The position numbers and the translations under genes were made by a program. A stretch of DNA of 64,000 nucleotides from Catonia carolina. Taxonomy: Eukaryota > Arthropoda > Insecta > Hemiptera > Achilidae. This document shows, one piece after another, positions 55,194 to 64,000 of the stretch (the first letter of the stretch is position 1; the number at the start of each line of letters is the position of its first letter). Below the pieces are notes generated by a model that did no database searches, was not told the DNA's origin, and worked only from the letters and a program-made list of their open reading frames with translations. The stretch spans positions 18,703,715 through 18,767,714 of the forward strand of contig JAQMRL010000012.1 in the NCBI GenBank assembly GCA_035578175.1. The letters run 5' to 3'.

Positions 55194-56161
55194 ATTTTTA
55201 CTTTCTCTTGCCTATATGAATATATAGGAAGGAAAGTATTGTTTTCATGTCGATTTTAAGAAATCGAGTTTTCACCGGATCTATACGTTTTCAGACTTCC
55301 TCAACCCAAAAAACATGTTTTTAGCGATTGGTCTGTGTGTGTGTGTGAACAGAATATCTCAAAAACGGAACATCGTACAAACTTGAAACTTGAAACTTAA
55401 GTTACGTACCACTACCGGACCCGACACGAACATTTTCATCAAAATCGGTTGACCGGAAGTAGTAGTTTATTCGTATAATTTTTCACTTTTTTGTGATTTT
55501 CTCAAAAACTGGTCCTACGATTTTTTTAAAAATCGCATCATTTACTCAGTTTTTTATTCTCTACAAGATAGGGTAGGCGTCATGTTTGCTGAAATTCTGG
55601 GTGAGGCTGTTTTCACGTAAAAACATAGTTTTTTTAAGATTACGGCTTTAATATGCAATTTAGAGCAAAAAATTATATAATAAAAGTTGTAGAGAATCTA
55701 AAATTCTACAACTTTTATTTTAGAGAATCTAAAATTCTACAACTTTTATTTCAAACATTTTTTTTGTATAACGCTTAGTTTAGCGGTAACTTGCGATTTT
55801 CTGTTTTTTTCTCACGAGAACGTGAGAAAAATCGATTTTTTTAACATTTCGGCCTTAGTATGCATTTTACGACAAAAGTGTATAAAATTAAATTTATAGA
55901 AAATTAAAATATTTACAACTTTTATTTAAAGCATTTTTCTCTACAGAGCCTAGTTTAGAGAGAAAGAGTGATTTTCCGTATTTCTAAGCCAAACTGAGGT
56001 TGATTTTCATTTTGCGTCTTTCACTCATGATTAAAATAAGGTTATGTTTTTGAGGTTAGTTTATTGTTTATTTCTAATGTTTTATTACTAATATTAGGTT
56101 TATTGTTAATTATTTGCACTGGCAAGAGAAAGTCGTGTGAGTGTTTCACACCAGATTTTTT
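55194..56161 (+). repeat. HINE-A, full length, with a duplicated stem
   Basis: Well-preserved copy. The stem 'agagaatctaaaattctaca' plus 'acttttatt' is repeated twice in tandem at 55691-55750. It interrupts the RT-relic tandem region: text resumes at 56163 ('ttgcttacgttgtgcttaaa'). Confidence 0.95.
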
Positions 56162-57210
56162 ATTATTGCTTACGTTGTGCTTAAATGTGATCTAATTTTT
56201 TGGTGTTTCTTTTTATTCGTAGATTTCTCTTGTGTGTTATATTAAATGGTGTATTTAAATTTGTTATTCAAATTGACCGCGGTATTTCTTTCTATTAATA
56301 GTTTTACGGTGTTACGTGGCTTACTTTAAGTAGATCATTTACTATCTGTTGTTACTAGTATAACTGTTACAGGGCTGTTCTGTAGTTCTTTGGTTGTGTC
56401 GGCCATACTGTCTGTAATTGTGGTTACGCTACTAACAAAATAAAAACGTATAAAAAGTTAAGCAAACATACATACATACTAAATAGAAAAAGAGAACAGG
56501 CTTTCAATTACGTTCACTCCTCTCTCCTTCTATCTCTCTCACATCAGTGCAGTCGGATATCTTTCTCTTCCCCTTCTAAACTGACTGACTTTATACCGAA
56601 TTGTAATTGGTCGATGTTGCAGCCTAATCTAATATTGTCGACGTCAGTAAATACTTGTTGTATAGTTATTTTATTTAAGTTAGGCAAAAGCTATTTATAA
56701 ATGACGTTCCAAGTATCCTATGTCATATTTAAATTCTTTTTTAATATTTTATATACTTACGTGATTTTTTTTCTTTCTTGTAAATTTTCTAAACTCCGTT
56801 TAGTTGTATTTGAGAAAAAGTAGAAGTTTAAATCGTTTTGAAATTTTAATCTTTTAATGTTGTAATTCTACTTAACGACGATAATTATTTATATTTATTT
56901 TGTTTGGGGTCCTTCAAGGGGTTATATTAAGACGGATAATTTTTTTATTAAGTTTAGTTTAGTTTTAGTATTTAAGCAATATCTTTTTCGGAAATTAATA
57001 TTTTAAATACTGTATCACTTTATAAATTATTTTGTCAGTGAAATTTACAACCGTTATAAGGAAACAAGTATTGAATATGATGGTGGGTGAAAAAAATGAA
57101 TGACGTGACGTGACGTGAGTGACGTGAATGGAGAAGAGCATCATCCACTGACTTGTCTCTGACATTTTATTTATTTGTTTTTCTATTAATTCGAGTTTAT
57201 TTATACGTGA
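56162..57210 (+). repeat. RT-relic tandem region, continued
   Basis: 56163-56265 matches 54820-54920 ('cttacgttgt..tttgaatgtgatgtaattttttgg'). At about 56905 FGVLQGVILRRIIFLL is another decayed motif B, preceded by 'aatgttgtaattctacttaacgacg', which recurs at 58230. No functional gene. Confidence 0.55.
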
Positions 57211-57212
57211 TA

Positions 57213-57670
57213 CAGTAGAACCCCGGTAATTCGTCGCCTTTGGGACCGAGAGGGTGACGAATTAATGAAAAAGACGAATTATCGAATAGCCGTCGTATTA
57301 CTTACTAACTACTCCCAAATACGAATTGTAATAATTTATTAAAATTTATCATCTAGAAACGTATATCAAAACACTTTTTATACCTGTATATTTTTCAAGA
57401 TTAAAACAACAGCCGGGAGTTATCTTGGCGACCGGGAGTCCATCTTGTTGTCATGCCCCACCGAATGAGCGGTACCAGCGTACCAAACATATTTTTTTTT
57501 TACTAACTATTCCCAAATTCGAAATTTTAAAAATTTACTTAAAACTTATCACCTCGAAACATATTAAGTACCAATGTTGTTTTCTAAAAGAAAATCACAA
57601 ATTTTCCCGAGGGGTGACTAATTATCGAATGTGACGAATAAGCGGGTGACGAATTAACGGGGTTCTACTG
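57213..57670. mobile_element. pogo/Tigger-like MITE with exact TA duplication
   Basis: Left CAGTAGAACCCCGGTAATTC and right complement CAGTAGAACCCCGTTAATTC are near-identical inverted repeats (about 24 bases with GTC). TA occurs on both sides (57211-57212 and 57671-57672). Subterminal 'gacgaattatcgaatag' mirrors 'ctaattatcgaatgtgac'. 458 bases, no transposase. Confidence 0.9.
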
Positions 57671-58674
57671 TATATATTTCTTATTAAAAGATGGGATCCC
57701 TGCACCACTTCCTCCGTAATCGCATTAGAATGCTGTGTCGTAAAAGATAGGAAGAAATTTTGCGTCGGTTTGTTTGGATGAGTCCGCTTTGGAAGTTTCG
57801 ATAAATTCGATCAGAAAACGTCTATTACCAGATGATTTTTGAGGTCGTTGATGGATTTTTGTAAAAGTGTGATTTTTTTTGTCCTTACTTTTCTAGTGAG
57901 CGTTTCGTTGTATTAATTTAAGTAAAATGAACAATGGAATTTGTTAAAAATCCGAGTAGTCCTAAATTTACTGGGAGTTTCTCAAGAGGCTTTATTAAAA
58001 CCGTTATTCTTTCTTTAAAATTTCGTTTTCGTTTAGTTTAGTCTTATGTTATTTAAGAAGTTTTTTTATAAAAAAAATAACGTCCTAAGTGGTCTATTTT
58101 ATATTTAAATTATTTTTTAAAAAATTTTATCGTTTAGTAAACGCGATATTTCGTTGCCCTACTTTTTCTACGCTGTGATTCGTTACAATGTAAGTAAAGA
58201 GTAAAATAATTTTAAAGTTATGATCTTGTAATGTTGTAATGCTATTTTACGACGGGAAATAATTTTATTTATTTTCCCTTAAAGAGGTCTTCCAGGGGCT
58301 GTATTAGGAGCATTGTTTTTTTTGTTAAGCTCGTTTTTTTAGCTTGCAAAATGTTTCAATGAAGGCCACACACTCAGAATGATGACTCAGTTTTCCTTAT
58401 TATCTTTTTCTGATTTTTCTTAAACGATAAAGTTCTTTCATTCGTCAAAATTTTCTTTTCCTCCTCATATTACACGTAGTTATTCTTTCTTTTCTTTTTC
58501 GTAGCAGAATAGCTAAATTATGATTTTTTTTCACAAGTATATCTCAATATAAACAATCTTCATTCTCAATTTGATATAAGAGATTTCGCTTTTTTTTTAA
58601 TGTTATTTATTTATGAATAAAGTTTCAAGTATTTGATTTCTTATTTGAATCTGTATCATAAATTGATGTGCCAT
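57671..58674 (+). repeat. RT-relic tandem region, last part, plus unassigned DNA
   Basis: At about 57970 'ggagtttctcaagaggcttt' and at about 58285 'gaggtcttccaggggctgta' are further decayed motif-B-like pieces. 58230-58270 repeats 56855-56890. The final 300 bases are AT-rich and unassigned. Confidence 0.45.
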
Positions 58675-59598
58675 TTTTACTTTCTCTTGCTTTTATGAAT
58701 ATAATTATATGAATAAGAAAGGAAAGTATTGTTTTCATGTAGATTTTTCGAAATCGAGTTTTCACCGGATTTACACGTTTTCAGACCCCCTGAACCCAAA
58801 AAAACAAGTTTTTAGCGATTGGTCTGTGTGTGCGCGCACGTATGTCTGTGAACAGAATATCTCAAGAACGGAACATCGTACGAACTTGAAACTTAAGTTA
58901 CACACCACTACCGGGCCCGACACGAACATTTTCATCAAAATCGGTCAACCGGAAGTAGTAGTTTATTCGTATCATTTTTCACTTTTTTGCGATTTTCTCA
59001 AAAACGGGTCCTATAATTTTTTATGCTTTACAAGATAGGGTGAGCGCCATGTCTGCTGAAATTCTTGGATAGGCTGTTTTCACGTAAAAAAATTGTTTCT
59101 TTAATATTGCGGCTTTAATATGCATTTTAGCGCAAAAATGTATCTAGGTAATAAAAGTTTTTGACAATTGAAAATCCTACAATTTTTATTTTAAACATTT
59201 TTTTTGTATAAAGCTTAGTTTAGCGGTAATTAACGATTTTCTGTTTTTTTCTCACGAAATCGTGTGAAAAATCAATATTTTTAAGATTTCGGCCTTAGTA
59301 TGCATTTTACGACAAAAGTGTATATAATCAAATTTATAGGAAATTAATAGATCTACAACTTTTATTTAGAGCATTTTTCTCTACAGAGCGTAGTTTAGCG
59401 TGAAAGAGTGATTTTCCGTATTTTTAAGCCAAACTGAAGTTGACATTTTGCGGTATTCACTCATGATTAAAATTAGGTTATGTTTATTGGGGTTAGTTTT
59501 GTTGTTTATTTCTAATGATTTATTACTGGCGTTTGGTTATATTGTTAATTATTTGCATTGGCAAGAGTAAGTCGTGTGAGTGTTTCACACCAAATTTT
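58675..59598 (+). repeat. HINE-A, full length
   Basis: Hairpin with an extra 'aatataattatatgaataag' loop, TG/CG tract at about 58823-58850, all blocks, end 'ggcaagagtaagtcgtgtga' and terminal hairpin. Confidence 0.95.
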
Positions 59599-59815
59599 TA
59601 TGGACTGTACACGTATGAATTCTCTTTGTTTTATATATTTTTAAAGATGTTTCGTTAAATTGTATTGGCCAAAAATGTTTTTTTTTTAAAGAAACTCGAA
59701 AATATTTTGTTAATCTTGTACTTTTAAATTATTTTAATTTTTGTTTTACGTCTGACTGTTTTCCACAACAACGCTGATTCAGTCGACGATTAAGGATCAT
59801 GTAAATGAATGATGC
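59599..59815. other. Unassigned spacer
   Basis: Nothing recognised. Confidence 0.5.
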
Positions 59816-60636
59816 AAAAATCTGGTATGAAATGCTCACATGACTTTCTTTTGCCAATGTAGGTATATATAATGAAGTACCTATATAATCTATGTTTAAT
59901 GATTAATAAACAATATAAAATGGAAGTTAACCTCTGTTCGACGTAAAAATACGGTAAGTCACTATTTGACGCTAAAGTAAGTTCTGTAGAAATAAATGCT
60001 TGAAGTAAAGTTCTAGTTTTTTTTACTTCGTCTTGCCTATATGAATGCATAAGAGGGAGGGTATTGTTTTCATGTCGATTTTTAGAAATCGAGTTATGCA
60101 CTTAGTTATGCATTATGAAACCGGATATGCACGTTTTCAGACCCCCTGAACCCAAAAATCATGTTTTTAGCGATTGGTCTGTTATATATCTCAAGAACGG
60201 AACAGCGAACGAAGTCGGAAGTTAAAACTTAAGTTAGGTACTACTAGAGAACCTGACTCGAACATTTTCATAAAAATCTGTCAACCGGAAGTTGTAGTAC
60301 ATTCGTGGCATTCGTTATGCTTTACAAGATAGGGTAGGCGCCATGTATACTGAAATTCTTGGGAGGCTGTTCTCTCGTAGAAAAAAAATGTTTTTTTTGT
60401 TTTTTTTTAAAGATTCCGGCCTTAATATGCATTTTAGCGCAAAGTGTATATAATAAAAGTTGTAGACGATTAAAAAAAAATCGACAAATTTTATTCCAAA
60501 CATTTCTTTGTATTACGCTTAGTTTAACGGTAATTAGTGATTCTCTGGTTTTTTTCTTGAAAATCTGTAAAAAACATGGATTTTTTAAGATTTCGGCCTT
60601 AGTATGGCTTTAACGACAAAAGTATACATATAATCT
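59816..60636. repeat. HINE-A, inverted 3' terminus fused to a + copy
   Basis: 59816-60017 is an inverted 3' terminus ('ctggtatgaaatgctcacat'). From 60018 a + copy starts with the 5' hairpin ('ttacttcgtcttgcctatat') and runs to the second tandem unit at 60636, where LINE sequence takes over. The TG tract is lost. Confidence 0.8.
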
Positions 60637-61040
60637 TTGCTATTAAGTGGTGTGGGTATCCTCTTCTTTCTAGCACTACCCATAGTTTCGAACGACTGAC
60701 ATCGAATCTTTTATCTGTGTCAATACAAGCAATATTATTGATTTCTCTTAAAAATTGTATCCATGCAAGTTCTCCCTTTTCTGAAAACTATTTGTTCTTC
60801 TGCTACCAGAGTATTTGTAATTACTTTTAAACGCTAATTTATGTACCTGGCATAGATTTTATAAGCCGAATCCAGCGAACGTATGCCCCTGTAATTCTGG
60901 CATGATATTTGATCTCCTGTCTTGAACAACTAGATGACTTTAGGTGTTCGCCATTCTTCGGGAATCTTATGACTTCTGCACTGATTAAATAAGTGCAATA
61001 TTCCCAATGTTTTGATACCAATAACACAGTAATAGCAGTA
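60637..61040 (-). pseudogene. LINE reverse transcriptase relic (N-terminal RT block)
   Basis: Minus strand, with frameshifts: LFNQCRSHKIPEEWRTPKVI, then LFKTGDQISCQNYRGIRSLD, SAYKIYARYIN, VAEEQIVFRKGRTCMDTIF. These are the successive blocks of a non-LTR RT finger/palm region (P..W....I.P..KKGD...C.NYRGI.L). It abuts a HINE-A on its left. Confidence 0.8.
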
Positions 61041-61960
61041 ATAACAAAGATATTAAGTTCGAATAATAAAAAAGAAAATTATAAATTAATAACAAAGATA
61101 TGATGTTCTAATCAAAACTTCACAAATCTGCCGTTTGGGCATTGGGCACAGGTATTTTTCGGCATTGTTTTCCAAAGTTTTTTTTGTGTATGTAATTTAT
61201 ATGTATGTGTAAATTTATATATATTTTCTTTAAATGTATACGTGATTTTTTTAACGTATATGTTAAAAATGTAGTTCTACGTTTTAGGTCCGGAAGGGTT
61301 AAACATTTTTTTGTAATTATTTACAAGAAAGGAATGCAAAAAATTATATCACATCCGATATCTACATTAATAATGAACTAATATAAAATTTTTAAAAATC
61401 AAAGAAAACGTACCATTCATTTATTGTTTTGAGAAATCATTTTGCATTGTTTCTGAAAAAGTTGAATACAATTTATAAAAATTAAAACTTGTATTATTCA
61501 ATTGTTACATTAACACAGTTTTTGATAAAAATTTGTTTTAAAATAATTGTCATACGTATGAACAATGAAATATTACAGCGGTTACGGATATGTTTTATCG
61601 CGTGACCTTGAAATTGTTTTTAATAAACGCTATGATTGTAATTAAAAATTGTATAATAGATATATTTTTATTAAAGATTATAAAAATGTTTTTTTAATTT
61701 TATGAAAAAAAATATTTTAAATTAATAAATATTACTGTTTTGTGCGTTTGTGTGAGTAGATTTGTAAAAAGTTATTTTATGGTTTGTGTTGGTCGTGTAT
61801 TTATAGACAGGGAATTAATGCGAGAAAACCGCATTCTGAAAATAACGACAACAGTTATAGCAAAGCACATAATGCTATGGAATGAATCATGATATTAATA
61901 GTAGGGAATTTTTATATGTAGGGTGGGGAAATTTCGCGCCGGTTAAAGGGAATTATTTAA
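61041..61960. other. Very AT-rich sequence, nothing recognised
   Basis: No motif, frame or repeat family was recognised. Confidence 0.55.
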
Positions 61961-62215
61961 CGGTGGTGACCCTGTCTGTGTAGTAATATGTCTGCGTCTG
62001 GCGAATGTCGTCCACCGAACGTACTGAATTGAATGCCCCAGTCAGTGTTGCCTGAGATGCCGTCGCGCGCGTTTCGGTGTTCCTGTTGTACGTACTGCGC
62101 GCAGTGATGTGTTTTAGTGAATTGTGGTGTGTGTTTCCGTGTGGAATGCAGGTTTATTCTGCTTCTTCAAAATATGGACGCTGTTGTAAGAGCCATGCTC
62201 TTGTCGTATTGGAGA
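61961..62215 (+). promoter_or_regulatory. GC-rich island, possible promoter or non-coding first exon
   Basis: A clear rise in GC and CpG against an AT-rich background, with 'ccgtcgcgcgcgtttcggtg' at 62059 and 'gtactgcgcgcagtgatgtg' at 62092, and a CAGTCAGTG initiator-like motif near 62039. Possible donors are TGTT|GTAAGA (62184) and CAG|GTTTAT (62150). The short frames here have no recognised motif. If the tlk reading of the window is right, this could be another alternative start. Confidence 0.3.
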
Positions 62216-63150
62216 ATCCATCTGGTTTGTGTAGTTTTGTTTTTGTTTATTTTATTAATCTATTTTATATGGCGTAAACATAACCCATATTATTCGTTAA
62301 TATCCTTTTTTAGGTTAAATTCGATTTCCATTCATCTTTTATTAAATTATTCCTTAAATGTAATAATTTGGTTTTAATTGCAGTTTATTATTTCTGTGAT
62401 TCTGTTTTATTCAATGAACTATGAACTTCAATAATACCGGGATATTCCTAATTTTCTTACTCGGGTTATTAAATTAAAACTGAAGTTTTTTTATTAAATT
62501 AATTCTGTAAACCCTTATGTTCTTTAATTGTTCTTTTTTATTTATTTATATTTTCAATTAAATTTTTATTGTCATTCCGTCGTATCTGTTTCTTTGATCC
62601 GTCTTAGTTTGTTTTTGTATTATGTATTTATGCTTTTAAAGTTTTTTTTTTTTAGTCTTTCTGGGTGTTCGTCCTTACGGGATCCCCGTAGAATCTTTTA
62701 TAGTTTTATTATTCGATTTGTTTACAAATGTTTTTGCTGTAAAAAAGTTAACCTCAATGTTAGTTATTAATTTTGAGGTTAAATTCATTTTTTACCATCT
62801 GATTTTCTTCTTCAAATATCTTATGGTTTATTAATTTTTTCATCTAATATATTAATATAAATCAATTATTTGTTTATTCTGTTCCAGTTTCAAATATTTT
62901 GTTGTTTTCTGTTTCAATTAATATACAACTACGATTTCATTTTTGTGTTAGTGATATAATTTTTTCATGAAGTTGTTACATTATAGTTTTAATGTTATAG
63001 GGCCTACTGTATTTATGTTTAGTGTTACATATTTATTTAGGTTTTCAAAATTTTTATGTAAAAAATTTAATTTTTCTCGGTTCATCCGTAGCGTTTATTA
63101 AATTTGTTTTGTACATGTGTATTTTATGTTAATTGACATTTTGAACCCGT
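62216..63150. other. AT-rich sequence, nothing recognised
   Basis: The frames at 62077-62377 and 62528-62770 are hydrophobic by composition and unrecognised. Confidence 0.5.
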
Positions 63151-64000
63151 ATTTTTACTTTCTCTTGCCTATATGAATATATAGGAAGGAAAGTATTGTT
63201 TTCATGTAGATTTTTCGAAATCTAGTTTTCACCGGATCTATACGTTTTCAGATCCCCTGAACCCAAAAAACATGTTTTTAGCGATTGGTCTGTGTGTGTG
63301 TGTGCGTGTGTGTGTGTGTGCAAAATATCTCAAGAACGGAACATCGTACGAACTTGAAACTTAAGTTACATACCACTACTGGACCCGACACGAACATTTT
63401 CATCAAAATCGGTTAACCGGAAGTCGTAGTTTATTCGTATAGTTTTTCACATTTTTGCGATTTTCTCAAAAACTGGTCCTACGATTTTTTTAAAAAATCG
63501 CCTCATTTACTCAATTTTTTATTCTCTAAAAGATAAGGTAGGCGCCATGTTTGCTGAAATTTTGCGTGAGGCTGTTTTTACGTAAAAACGTTATATATTA
63601 AAAGTTGTAGAGAATGTAAAATTCTACAACTTTTATTTCAAACATTTTTTTTGTATAACGCTTAGTTCAGCGGTAATTTACGATTTTCTGTTTTTTTTCT
63701 CACGAAAACGTGTGAAAAATCGATTTATTTAAAGATTTCGGCCTTAGAATGCATTTTACGACAAAAGTTTATATAATAAAATTTATAGGAAATTAAGAGA
63801 TCTAAAACTTTTATTTTAAGCATTTTTTTTGTACAGTGCCTAGTTTAGCGTGAATGGGCGATTTTCCGTATTTTTAAGCCAAACTGAGGTCGATTTTAAA
63901 TTTGCGTATTTCACTAATGTTTTTTGAGGTTAGTTTTTTGTTTATTTCTTATGTTTTAATACTAATGTTAGGTTTATTGTTAATTATTTGCATTGGCAAG
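63151..64000 (+). repeat. HINE-A, runs off the window
   Basis: 5' hairpin at 63155-63195, TG/CG tract at 63290-63320, all blocks and tandem units, and the beginning of the 3' end (GGCAAG) at the last base. The terminal hairpin would lie just outside. Confidence 0.95.

Noticed and set aside
62077..62377. Overlapping hydrophobic frames
   Set aside because: Composition-driven in AT/T-rich DNA. The only notable property is the GC-rich island at their start.
1..64000. CRISPR array, prokaryotic operon, phage or integron
   Set aside because: No regularly spaced short direct repeats with unique spacers and no bacterial-type gene layout; the repeats are dispersed eukaryotic mobile elements.

Overview
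This is a eukaryotic, AT-rich, gene-poor and repeat-saturated window. It looks like non-coding (probably intronic) DNA of an arthropod with a large genome, most likely an insect. Clade-level placement is inference: the repeats resemble arthropod Helentron/DINE-1, tRNA-SINE and pogo families, but no repeat was matched to a named species. There is no bacterial gene, operon, rRNA, intact tRNA or CRISPR array. Most long reading frames are by-products of repeats.

Host coding sequence is very limited. One short exon at 1882-1970 (+) carries the conserved N-terminal motif of Tousled-like kinase (TLK: LDPRKQELLEARF) and ends in a clean phase-0 splice donor. Two other + strand pieces look exon-like and are phase-compatible: a Lys/Gly-rich stretch at 4781-5053, and a probable first coding exon at 43658-43759 with an upstream in-frame stop and a phase-0 donor. 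A simple reading is that the window lies at the 5' end of a tlk locus with very large introns and possibly several alternative first exons. Kinase-domain exons are not present.

The dominant component is one interspersed family, here called HINE-A, with about 30 copies or fragments in both orientations. It has a 5' hairpin starting ACTTTCTCTTGCC, a variable TG/CG microsatellite at a fixed internal position, two or three imperfect ~170-bp tandem units each with an AAGTTGTAG/CTACAACTT stem, and a 3' end GGCAAGAGAAAGT followed by a GTGTGA/TCACAC hairpin and a T-rich target. This architecture parallels non-autonomous Helentrons (DINE-1/HINE). Several copies lie head to tail, and some are inverted dimers or have long terminal inverted repeats.

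Nested in and between these are: SINE-B (about 14 copies, with 7-10 bp or longer target duplications), a tRNA-derived SINE-C (7 copies), a tRNA-derived SINE-D (2 copies, both at the same position inside HINE-A), a canonical Helitron (2841-3417), at least five pogo/Tigger-like elements, a 735-bp long-TIR foldback element (17344-18078), a PIF/Harbinger-like relic (40532-41246), a Merlin-like transposase scrap (48743-48847), and dead LINE fragments with recognisable reverse-transcriptase motifs.

Two old local arrays stand out: a degenerate ~140-bp tandem array (about 24940-25830), and repeated relics of one RT segment (54650-58330). The remaining stretches are AT-rich DNA in which no gene was recognised. 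Because no search could be run, family assignments rest on motifs and on copy-to-copy comparison inside the window.
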